64,000 nt of DNA from Xylogone sp. PMI_703 (lineage: Eukaryota; Ascomycota; Leotiomycetes). Position numbers and translations under genes: made by a program. The notes beneath the pieces were generated by a model that did no database searches, had not been told where the DNA came from, and saw nothing but the letters and a program-made list of their open reading frames with translations. Positions within the stretch are counted from its first letter, which is position 1, and every line of letters begins with the position of its first letter. The stretch is taken from assembly GCA_021399445.1 (NCBI GenBank), contig JAJTUQ010000003.1, positions 3,038,001 through 3,102,000 of the forward strand, written 5' to 3'. Of this stretch, positions 10,585 to 22,443 are shown piece by piece.

Positions 10585-11760
10585 TTTTTGAAGTTCAGAT
10601 CTTGCTGTATAAAGGTATTCTTGTCTGAGGAGAATCCCCATGTAAGCGAGGAGTATGAGTACGATTACACGAGTTCGGAAACTATTTCTAGGATATCCAC
10701 ATAAACCGATGTATCATGAGGGCTTATCGTTACGAAACGTCTATAGCATCAGCTCAGAAGTGTAACGTTATTTATGAAAGCAATATTAGAAATGTGAAGT
10801 TTTAGAGGTACTAGTTCTAATTGCCCAGCATTTACGACTAAAGTAGTGTATTAGATTCTCTGATACTAACTTGTTCGTGAATCGTTTATAACGTATGATA
10901 GCTCAACAACATCCTCGGTAGGACCTCCATATACTAGACGCTTTCTCCTGAAAAGAAAAGAAAGGGAAAAAATCTATATAACACTGGCGGTGACAAAAGA
11001 GTTCTTGCCCTACGCTATTGTTTCAGCTGTAGGCCTTACATCTCTCCTAGTCATGTCGAGACAACTAGGCTTATTCCCTCCTTGCTCTTGGAACAGCAAT
11101 TTGACCTGACCGTTCTGCCACAACGGCGCTTTTTGCTGTTCGTTATGAGGATACTTCTTATTTGGGATTATATAGAAGCCCTAGTTACCAAAAATGGCTA
11201 GTGCCGCCTTTTTTGAGATAGCATGTTTGCACTGCACCTACTATGTGATCACTAATTGATTCTTCAGTTAGGTTTTGGAAGTAAACCTAGGCTTTCTTTT
11301 GGTATCAGGATCTGGCAATCTCTCAATTTATCATTATCACTTTGCGTGTCTATTAATAATCAAAGGTCGGATTCATTTTGCTGGGAAGAGAAGGATGTCT
11401 TTAAGCTTCACGCACAGACAGGAAATGGGGAGTTATGGAGTCTTTATCCCTGCGTTAGATCCCGGCAATCTATTGCTTGAAGCAGTCTGATTGGCGCGGA
11501 GAATAAAAGCATCTACGTTCCCGCTGCGTTGACCAATAGAAAGCCGCCTTGCAGGTGGTTGACTATGCAAGGTGCCGTGACGACCTCGAAGGCCAAGAGG
11601 ACTGAACTTGTTTCTCAGGAGATTGGGAATGACTACCGAGTCCTGCAAGATCATCTCGTAAGCTTTAGTTGTAAAATGTCGCTGGATATAGTAGCCTTCA
11701 GGGCTGATATGCTCTCTCCCTTACATGTTTCGATGTCACTCGTAGCTACTTGTCATAACC
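10585..11760. other. Spacer between ligase and UstYa-like gene
   Basis: No gene is seen in these 1.18 kb. The part at about 10990-11182 resembles 56965-57155 (separate entry). The remainder is AT-rich, with a few stop-broken frames, and must contain the UstYa-like promoter. Confidence 0.4.
10990..11182 (+). repeat. Diverged dispersed repeat, copy A
   Basis: In order, this stretch shares several blocks with 56965-57155. They are caaaagagttc, a cagctg block, tacatctct, cttattcc, a cctgac block, ggcgct, and a closing segment of about 36 bases (TTATGAGG, then CTTATTTGGG.TTATATAGAAG) with only a few substitutions. Length and order are conserved while many bases differ, as expected for two old copies of one element. 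The shared TATATAGAAG could be a core promoter, as in an LTR. I found no terminal TG..CA or target duplication. Confidence 0.55.
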
Positions 11761-12831
11761 ATGAAGGAATCTGCGGAATCGACTAGTTCTCTCTCCTCTA
11801 CGGGAGAGGAAGTACCATTCCTTAGCCATGACAGCCTTCCAGGGTCATATCCTTCGAGAGAAAACCGATGGAAGCTGTATACGATATTCTCTATGATCCT
11901 TTGCCTCGCATCCATAACGTCATTCTTTGCTGGGCTTTATATCCCTCGTCCGAAGACGCCATTGGGAACTTATGAAACGGGATTCCGATCTGACTTTGGT
12001 ATTTAACTGCATATGTCTCCAATTGCTTCATTTTCGAAACATGCGCTTACTCAATCAGCTTTGCCCTTTCAATCGACGCTTCGCGAAGTACGATTCAGTG
12101 GTGCACCACACTTTTATGATAATGGCACCAGCTATATCCCGCAAGTAGATAAGAATGCTTCGTGGCCAGAAAATGAAACGTATTTTGGACCACCAAGTCA
12201 AGAAATCGATGACGCTTGGCAGAATCTTTGGGCACCGTGGGGGTTTTCTATCTCGGAAGAGGAAGCAAAGGCGGCTTTTGGAGACAAGTATGTCGAATAC
12301 TACGATGCTGTAGAGGGAGGATATACTGCAGGGTGTGTATGATCTTTTCTCCTGTAGCTTGTGACAGGAATACCGGACTGATAACTTTTCAGGTTGGACA
12401 TCTTCCATACACTGCACTGTGTGGTAAGTTGTCGGCCTATTACTCTCCGTATTTTTACTACTAAACAAGAAATGCAGGATTTTGTCCGTAGGGCCTTCAA
12501 TTTGGAGCGTTATCCATTCACTCCATTACATGGTCCGCTACATCTGCGTAAGTGCTTCGTCAGTGAAGAGCTCATATAGAGTCTGACCGGTCCAATAGAG
12601 CACTGCATCGACATTATACGCCAATCTATCATCTGTTACGGCAGTACGACTCTTATCCCTACGAAGTACTACCGAGGAATTGGCCATAACTACATAGATT
12701 CGAATCAAGTTCATACCTGTAGAGATATTGGCGAACTTCGAGACTGGGTCAGGGAAAGACAAAAGGGTGGGAAATACTATGTACCTCGGAAACCAGTCAC
12801 TTATGAGCATGATATGACCGGAGTCTTGTAG
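11761..12831 (+). CDS. UstYa-family (DUF3328) oxidase-like membrane protein
   Basis: There are five exons: 11761-11998, 12059-12332, 12393-12423, 12478-12547 and 12599-12831. They give 281 residues, and all introns are 51-60 nt. A single N-terminal membrane span lies at about 39-60 (YTIFSMILCLASITSFFAG), followed by the family-typical TYETGF. Both diagnostic metal-site motifs are intact and are created by splicing: H176-T-L-H179-C180 and H203-L-Q-H206-C207, followed by IDIIRQS. The C-terminus has the usual CRDIGELRDW. UstYa proteins act in fungal secondary metabolism, classically in oxidative cyclisation of ribosomally made peptides (ustiloxin, cyclochlorotine types). No partner UstYb, peptide precursor with repeated cores, or backbone enzyme is seen in the window. 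The family is clear; the pathway is unknown. Confidence 0.9.
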
Positions 12832-13630
12832 AAACATACTAAAGGACACTTTTGGTATATCTATTGAGCCGCAATTATCTCCTGCGCATTATTTGCGTAT
12901 CAAGCATGTACTATATTTTTGTCATACAATAGGTGTCTTAGAAAGGCGGCTATAACTGATTGCTAGGTAGAACAGAATGAACATGGTTATCTTCTACTAT
13001 CATAAAACGTAGCAGATGATAAGTTATGGCCTCATAGTGTTGATATCATAGTACAAGGTCACAGCAGCATGTGACAACGGTGAAGACAGCATTGCAGAAG
13101 GGAACAACTTTATCAAGTTATTCCACCTGCAAGGCCAACAATTTCCCAAGTTTTATTAAGAGTTCTGGCGATAACAACAAAAAAAACTAGGGCTGGCTAG
13201 CCGAAGACGTTGATATTTGGTCGTCTTCATGATATTATCTTGGCAGCACACAGTGCTCTGGAGTCTTGCCAGAGCCTGAGATAATCCATCCGTATTCTAG
13301 ATCTGATCGTGTCTTTCTCTTAAATGATCAAATCCATGATCACATGATCCAAGATGTACAAGGCACGAGATCAAATGGGAAGAAGTTGGTTTTTTCTTGC
13401 CTTTTTGCCTCTTGGCGTTGTGTATCGGAAAAGTTTTATCGTGGCACACCGCAAAGCGCAAGGGCGGGGATGTTAGCGAGCTGTGCCTGGCCAATCAACA
13501 CCGCTGTGGGGCACAGGGGGAGGTGCGATTAACGGACCTTGAATTCAGTTTTGTGCTGAAGAAGTTGACTCCCGCTAGGAGAGAGTATCTTGGAAGTGGG
13601 AACAATTGATACATCAATTGCGATCCTCTT
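12832..13630. other. Spacer upstream of ARG5,6
   Basis: About 0.8 kb separates the UstYa-like stop from the proposed leader intron of the arginine gene. It contains no convincing frame. The 3' part presumably holds the ARG5,6 promoter and first leader exon. I did not recognise a general-control (Gcn4/CPC1) TGACTCA box, although TGACTC occurs near 13566. Confidence 0.35.
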
Positions 13631-13736
13631 GTAAGTCAACATCCATCTCAGACATCTACTTGCTTTATTCTGCGAGGAAGGCTCTAGAGAAGACTCTATT
13701 GAGCATTCTGCTAATAACTCTTTTTGTTTGCGCTAG
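13631..13736 (+). other. Probable 5'-leader intron of ARG5,6
   Basis: GTAAGT at 13631 is followed by a branch-like GCTAATAAC near 13709 and a pyrimidine tract ending TTTGCGCTAG at 13736. The spacing and signals match introns in the coding genes here. Removing it leaves a short leader with a single upstream ATG. Confidence 0.5.
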
Positions 13737-13775
13737 ACCTGAGTCACTGCGGCTTTTCTTCAACCCCCGCCTTTG

Positions 13776-13784
13776 ATGAGATAA
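13776..13784 (+). promoter_or_regulatory. Two-codon upstream ORF (Met-Arg-stop) in the ARG5,6 leader
   Basis: The only ATG between the proposed leader intron and the main start reads ATG AGA TAA. It lies about 100 bases before the ARG5,6 start codon. It is out of frame with the main start and does not overlap it. The sequence is certain; any regulatory role is inference. Confidence 0.5.
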
Positions 13785-13877
13785 AACTCACCCAGACTCC
13801 TGTTTGGGACGCCGAAAACCTTTTCGCTGCTCTACAGGAGCTGGAGGAAGGAAATTCCCGTTTAGAGTACTATCTAA

Positions 13878-16648
<2,771 letters not shown>

Positions 16649-17183
16649 ACGGATTCCCCTTTATGACTGATATCCGAATTTCCCTCTGCGATTTACAGGA
16701 AAAGTTTTGGCCAACATTTCTTTTACTCACTACTACCCTAGCTGGTTGGAAAGCAGAGGAGGGAACTTGTATATAAGTTTACGGTGGACTTCGGAATCAT
16801 AAAATATTTCTTAATTAAGTAGCGATTGCTCATATAATATCCAAGGTAGGAGTGATACGGACTACTCAACACCGAGGATATTGAAACCAAACTCACTTGT
16901 GGCGTACTATTCGAAACATGGCAGTGTTTGATCTCATAAACTCTAAAAGGAGACATTTGAATAGACCCAAGATTCAATTCTTTCTTTCTATAGAGAAACA
17001 TAACACATACACTGCAACAGGCCTAGGCCGTGCACACAGAACAGGAGATCCAACGCCCATTTGTATTTTTTTTTCTGGCATTCCATTCAGGTTACCAGAT
17101 AATGCAGCATCCCCACCAGCCCAATGACCAGGAGAGAAAGAACCAAGAGCTCCTACAGAGCCTCCGCATGCGTAAACAACAAA
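16649..17183. other. Convergent 3' spacer
   Basis: About 535 bp lie between the stops of the convergent ARG5,6 and beta-glucosidase genes. No gene was seen. It should carry both 3' untranslated regions and polyadenylation signals. Confidence 0.4.
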
Positions 17184-20108
17184 TTAATAAGTACCTTCAA
17201 GTCTCAGATCCCTTGAACTGGCTCCCACCCTGAGTCTAAACTTTCCATAAGTAGGCATGACCCAATTCTGCTGGACTACATCCCAATAACTAAGGTCTCT
17301 CCTCATGACATTAAACTTGACTGTTTTTGTCTCTCCAGGTTGCAGCTCAACCTTCTCGAATCCTCTCAGGACCTTAACTGGGAAATCCACAGCCGTCTCT
17401 CCTGCAGCTTCTGCATCTTCGGAACTAGGGTAGCTAACGTAAAGTTGTGCCACTTCTTTTCCAGTCACTTTACCAGTGTTCTTTATATCAACCGATACAG
17501 TGGCGTAAGCATTCCACAAATCAGGATTCCCGCCTTCACCACCTCCAGCAGCAGAAGGCGTTTGAACAGTGTCATATCCATCTGGATAGGGGTATTCTCC
17601 TTGCTTTATATCGGAGACTTTCTCGATATAAGGATAGATGAACTTGCTGAGTTTCTTGAATCCATCTGGGAAAAGGGCCGTGCGTGGGTCAGGGATGGTT
17701 TCATCGTATTTTGGTGGTGAAATAGGAGGTCGGCGAGGTGAGGGAAGCTGCGATTTTGCCTGCACAGGTCGCACCTCTATATTCGAATATTCGAAGGTAG
17801 TGTAGGACAATCCAAACCCGAACTCAAATGAAGGCTCAACATCATATTTATCAAAGTGACGGTAGTCAATGTAGAGACCTTCTGAGAAGTTTTGCTGTGG
17901 CACAACACCGTTGGGAATGTAAAGAATCTTAGCTCCTGGGCCGTAATCATCCAATGACTTTCCAATGGTATATGGTAATTTACCACTTGGATTGACATTT
18001 CCGAGAAGAATATCGGTGATAGCGTTACCGCTTTCTTGTCCTGGAAGGTTCGCCATGACGACGGCTTTAACTCCGGGGAGATTTATGAATTTTTCGACAA
18101 TAACTGGACCTACAGAATGAATAACAACGACAGTTTTCCCTTTACCACCACCACAGCCTTCAGAGATCTGCTTGATAAGAGTGTCGCCTCCCTTTTGCAA
18201 GTAAAGGTCGTTTCTGTCACCCTTGATGCCGTCACTTGCTATGAAGCCCTCTCCTGCATCAGCATTAACAAAGACAATGCAGACATCCTGGTCCTGCAAT
18301 AACTCCGGAGTCTGTTTTGAAGGTGGAGTGTTGGTAGCAAACTCAGTAACGTAAACCTTCTCCTTATTGAATGCCTGTTTCAGAGCAGAAGCTGGAGAGA
18401 TCAAGTAAGGGAAGTTAACGGCTCCGGATCCCCATCCTGAGCCCAGCGTGCCCTGATTACACCCTCTATCTTCGCAAGCATTCGGGCCTTTACCCTCTCC
18501 AGCATCTTCGCCGAAGAGGCCAATGCGGAAGATGAGTTCGTGCGGGTCATTATCTGGCCAGCCATCTTTGCTCAAAGGCAAGATATTATCTTCATTCTTC
18601 AAGAGAACTGTGCCCTCAGTAGCAACCTGACGTGCAATGATGGAATGAGCCTCATCTCCTTCACCCTGGACGTTAATAAACTTATTGACCACTCTTAGTT
18701 CTTTGTCATCAGGACTTCCGGCATTTACATATCCCATCTCATCATCAGTCCAGGATGAAAAGTTTGGCCCTTGCCTGTCAAACTTACTCTCGTCATCCTG
18801 TCCCAATTGATACCAAGCGGCAACAACACGAGTCACCATATCGTTGAGCCTTGAAATTGGTAGAGATCCATTAAGCACCGCCTTAGTCATCTGAGCACCC
18901 CATAGTGAATCTCCATTCGCCCATCGAAGACCATCACCAGGCATGCTCATATCCAAACCAGCTAAAGCACTAGCAACTCCAGACCTTTGTGCAAGCCAAT
19001 CAGACTGGACGAACCCCTGGAAGCCCAACTCGTCCTTCAAAATTCCATTGAGCAACTTCGAATTGCCGCAGGAGTAGGAGTTGTTAAGCATCTGGTAACT
19101 GCACATGACACTGGCAACGCCGGCTTTCACAGCGTTCGCGAATGGCCAACCATAGAGCTCATGCAAAGTGCGATCATCGATATTGGACGACATAGCATTC
19201 GGGAATCCCCACTCCCAACTTTGTCTGAAATGCTCCTGCTCGTTTCCAATGAAGTGCTTGATTGTAGCGATGATGCCCTCCTCCTGGATACCCTTAATCG
19301 TCTGCTGAGCGGCTACACCCTGCAGATAAGGGTCAGACCCAAAGCCTTCCCAGTTCCGGCCACCAGCTGGCATACGTCCCAAGGGGCCCACACAAGGCCC
19401 AAGAAGGACATTGACACCCTTCAATCGAGCTTCCAACCCATGTGCCTTGCCCCTCTTATACATCAAATCCTTATTCCAAGTCGCCCCAACTGTGATGCCC
19501 GCTGGAAAAGCAGTAGCATTATCAGCAAAACGCAACCCCAGCGGACCATCCTGCAACGCCAGTCCAGGAAACCCCACATTCACAGCCGGCCCAGTATTTC
19601 CTACAGCTAATCCCATCTGCCAACCCGTACCTGTGGTGATGTTCACCTTCTCCGTCAACGTCATCTTGCTCACCAGCTCAGACGCTTTTTTGTAGCTCTC
19701 TAGCCATTGATTCACCGTTCCACCTGCTGGAGTCGGGTACCATGGCGGAGACTGCCCGTACGCAGGTGCTTTCTTGTATGCCCAGAATCCTCCACCTCCG
19801 ATCAGTAGCCAGAAGGTCACGAAGACAATGAGCGAGATAAGACACCATCTCGGAGGCCGAGCAAATCGTCTGCGAAGGGTAGTGAATCCTCTAGGTCCAG
19901 CATATGCAGCAGCCGTAGAGAGGGAGCGGCCACGGTTGCCTATGGTGTTACTAGTATCGAGATACTCGGAGACATCGAGGTCGGATTCGATCGATGAACG
20001 AGGGGTACGATCTTCGGATTTGCGACGGTCGGAGACGCTATTATCTTTTTTATCATAGTTTCTAAGAAGACCTTCACGGCTCTGGGCCGCTTCAGCGTCT
20101 TTATTCAT
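17184..20108 (-). CDS. GH3 beta-glucosidase, type II membrane form (bglE-like)
   Basis: A single-exon gene encodes 974 residues from the ATG at 20108. The N-terminal 87 residues are hydrophilic and Ser/Arg-rich (cytoplasmic tail). One membrane span lies at about 88-110 (ISLIVFVTFWLLIGGGGFWA), and the catalytic part is therefore lumenal or extracellular. The GH3 N-domain has LQDGPLGLRF, GRNWEGFGSDPY, KHFIGNEQE and the nucleophile Asp370 in QSDW. The GH3 C-domain carries the GPNACEDRGCNQGTLGSGWGSG region and NLPGQESGNAI, and a fibronectin-III-like C-terminus ends near SRDLRLEGTY. The architecture matches Aspergillus beta-glucosidase E, annotated as a single-pass type II protein that removes terminal glucose from beta-glucosides. 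The frame is open to a TTG at 20141, but that is not a plausible start. It is convergent with ARG5,6 and lies in tandem with the fasciclin gene. Confidence 0.92.
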   Translation of the reverse strand: MNKDAEAAQSREGLLRNYDKKDNSVSDRRKSEDRTPRSSIESDLDVSEYLDTSNTIGNRGRSLSTAAAYAGPRGFTTLRRRFARPPRWCLISLIVFVTFWLLIGGGGFWAYKKAPAYGQSPPWYPTPAGGTVNQWLESYKKASELVSKMTLTEKVNITTGTGWQMGLAVGNTGPAVNVGFPGLALQDGPLGLRFADNATAFPAGITVGATWNKDLMYKRGKAHGLEARLKGVNVLLGPCVGPLGRMPAGGRNWEGFGSDPYLQGVAAQQTIKGIQEEGIIATIKHFIGNEQEHFRQSWEWGFPNAMSSNIDDRTLHELYGWPFANAVKAGVASVMCSYQMLNNSYSCGNSKLLNGILKDELGFQGFVQSDWLAQRSGVASALAGLDMSMPGDGLRWANGDSLWGAQMTKAVLNGSLPISRLNDMVTRVVAAWYQLGQDDESKFDRQGPNFSSWTDDEMGYVNAGSPDDKELRVVNKFINVQGEGDEAHSIIARQVATEGTVLLKNEDNILPLSKDGWPDNDPHELIFRIGLFGEDAGEGKGPNACEDRGCNQGTLGSGWGSGAVNFPYLISPASALKQAFNKEKVYVTEFATNTPPSKQTPELLQDQDVCIVFVNADAGEGFIASDGIKGDRNDLYLQKGGDTLIKQISEGCGGGKGKTVVVIHSVGPVIVEKFINLPGVKAVVMANLPGQESGNAITDILLGNVNPSGKLPYTIGKSLDDYGPGAKILYIPNGVVPQQNFSEGLYIDYRHFDKYDVEPSFEFGFGLSYTTFEYSNIEVRPVQAKSQLPSPRRPPISPPKYDETIPDPRTALFPDGFKKLSKFIYPYIEKVSDIKQGEYPYPDGYDTVQTPSAAGGGEGGNPDLWNAYATVSVDIKNTGKVTGKEVAQLYVSYPSSEDAEAAGETAVDFPVKVLRGFEKVELQPGETKTVKFNVMRRDLSYWDVVQQNWVMPTYGKFRLRVGASSRDLRLEGTY

Positions 20109-20968
20109 CCCGATGGACGGCAGGTCGTTGAGTATCCCCAATCGCAGGGGAAAGGTTAAAGCTACCTGGTAGCTTAGAAGGTACCGTAGTTTACCCCAGA
20201 CTGTTTGAATTAGTAATGAATATATGACAAATGGAGAATATAACGCATCCTAAGGATGACGACGATACGAATATGAGACTTCTGTGAGAAGAAAGAGTGA
20301 CAAGGAGAGAAAAGGGAAAGATAATGAGTGAGTTTGCGTGGTGCGCACACAGTGGTTAATGATTGCTGTTGCAGAGGATGCAGGTCGCACATCTGGTACA
20401 GGTGGGCTGTGAGACGGAACCCCCTGCTCCCGGTACTGAAGGGAGGGAGCTCCGGACTCCAACCACCACTGACAACACACAGCAAGGCTACATCAACCTT
20501 TTATTTTTCTCCGTTCATTGTCGCACAATAAATATTCTGAAACAGATTCATAATTTGTGTTCTTGTCGAAACGCTTCACAAATATACTCACAGAGGGAAA
20601 TTGAATTGACACAGTGCAATGGGTTATTTGCTTCTCTCATTAGAATTATCGTCTGGTCTAGAGAGGCAAGGCTATTCCAATGCCCGAGTTCCCACAGCCT
20701 CCTCCGAGTATAACTCTCTATTCCTCTTCAGACCTGGTAATTGCAAGGTTCACGCAACCTCCTTCCGATATTTGGTATAGTATTCAAAGAGAAATGGAAA
20801 AGAAAAGAAAAGAAACTGCCGTTTTTGTCCGTAAGCTGTGGTATGATCTCTATCATAAATTGTGCAAATATTCCCGCAACGCTGGCTACCAAAGATGAAA
20901 AGCTCCAACAATCTGGCAGGGCGAACAGAATATGAAGAAAAGAAGAGAAAAGGGGATATCTTAAATTT
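20109..20968. other. Spacer holding the GH3 gene promoter
   Basis: About 860 bp lie between the fasciclin stop and the GH3 start, both genes on the minus strand. It contains the GH3 promoter and leader and the fasciclin 3' end. No other gene or motif was recognised. Confidence 0.35.
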
Positions 20969-22443
20969 TTAAATCATCAAACCCACACCCAAAGCCACCA
21001 TTATTCCTCCTACGTGCGCCGCTCCTACTCCAGTCGGCTGAGCCACAGCAATTCCCTTGCTCGTGCTGGTCCGGAAAGCCTGATTTGAGGCCGAACTTGT
21101 GGTCGTACTGGATGAACCGGGAGTAGAAGAAGGTGGCGGTGTAGGACAGTTACTGGAGCACGGGAAGGCAGCAGTGAAAGGTATGTTGCCGACGGGGCTA
21201 GCAGAAGGGAACACAGGTGACTGGGTGGGAATAGTGGCATTTGGCACCGCTGTTGTCACCTGCCAGTTAAGAACATTGTCAATAATGTGCAAGACGCCGT
21301 TCTCGATCAGGATGTCGCTTTGGAGAACTTGTGCAGAGTTGACGTAGACATTGTTGTTGATGTGGGTGATTTTGAGCTTGGTTCCTTGCTCGGAGTTGAA
21401 GATAGAGCCGTTTGTGAGATTGGCACTATAGACTACCAAATCAGGGATAATATGGTAATCAACAACCTTGGTGAGATCATCAACAGTTAACTCCGTGATT
21501 GCAGGACCAAGAGCCTGGAATGCCTCATTGTTGGGGACGAAGACCGTTATGTCTTTCTGACTCGAGAGGGAATCGAGGCTGTTGGTGGTATACAATGCGC
21601 CCTCGAAAGAGGTCAGATTAAATGCATCTGCAGTGGTGGTAAGGTTGGTGGGGGGGAGGAGCATGGTGTCAATGACTTGCACAACACCACCATTGAACAA
21701 TTGGTCCTATTAGGGGCACATAGTTAGCCATTGATCGAAGATGGATACAATCTTCTTGAGCAAACTGGGAGATATACCGCTTGAGTCAGGGTACTTCTAC
21801 TTCCTGAACCACTGACATAGACAACAACATCTCCACCTTGCTTGATAGTCTCTACGACTTGGCCTCCAGTAACGTTGGTGTAGCTGGAGTTGCTCAAAAG
21901 AGAGTGTACGAAGAGGGGCACGCCAGGGGTTAGCGATTTGGCAGTATGCACTCCTGGCAAAATATGGTATTCAAGGACATTGGTGATGACGTCCACGTCG
22001 TTGTTATCAAATGCGGTCTTGAGAGAAGAGAAAGGGAGTTTGTCGAAGGCATCGTTACTCGGCACAACGAGCTATCCAAGACAAGATATATTAGCGCTCA
22101 ATACCAAACTATGTCCAGCATAAAATACTCACCGTAACTCCTCCACTAGAAGGTATTTGTAGCAGAACCTGAGGGTATTTCTGGTAGAAGCAAAAGTCAG
22201 CACGCTCAGTCTTTGGAAGACACAACGAAAGAGGTCTTTGTTAGGAAGCGCCTTGCATGCGCGCGCTCGCACTGCCAAGAGCCATTGAAGTCCACACACC
22301 TGGATTAAACCGTAGAAAGTGGACAGATTCTTCTGAGAAGACAGCAGAGAGCCCAAATCCTCCAGGTTGGACTGCGCATTTACAGCGGCTGCGAAGAAAC
22401 CTAAGCTGGCGCAGGCCAGACTCGACCAGCGCTGGCACCTCAT
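20969..22443 (-). CDS. Secreted, probably GPI-anchored protein with two fasciclin (FAS1) domains
   Basis: Exons on the minus strand are 22300-22443, 22133-22180, 21778-22071 and 20969-21706. All introns are phase 0, giving 407 residues. A signal peptide covers about residues 1-23 (ASLGFFAAAVNA). FAS1 domain 1 spans about 24-178, with the motifs VPSNDAFDKL, VLEYHILPGVH and VQVIDTMLLPP. FAS1 domain 2 spans about 180-310, with ITVFVPNNEAFQAL, VVDYHIIPDLV and LHIIDNVL. A Ser/Thr/Pro-rich stalk (about 313-385) leads to a hydrophobic C-terminus without charged residues, fitting a GPI signal. NxS/T sites are plentiful. FAS1 proteins mediate adhesion or matrix contact at the cell surface; the partner is unknown. 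A longer in-frame start upstream (MGKLPFEAG) exists but would bury the signal peptide, so 22443 is preferred. Confidence 0.88.

Noticed and set aside
11256..11654. Possible peptide precursor beside the UstYa-like gene
   Set aside because: The short frames here have no signal peptide and no repeated cores separated by KR/KK Kex2 sites.
20109..20141. Eleven extra residues at the N-terminus of the GH3 protein
   Set aside because: The longer frame begins with TTG. The first ATG is at 20108 and still leaves a complete cytoplasmic tail and membrane span.
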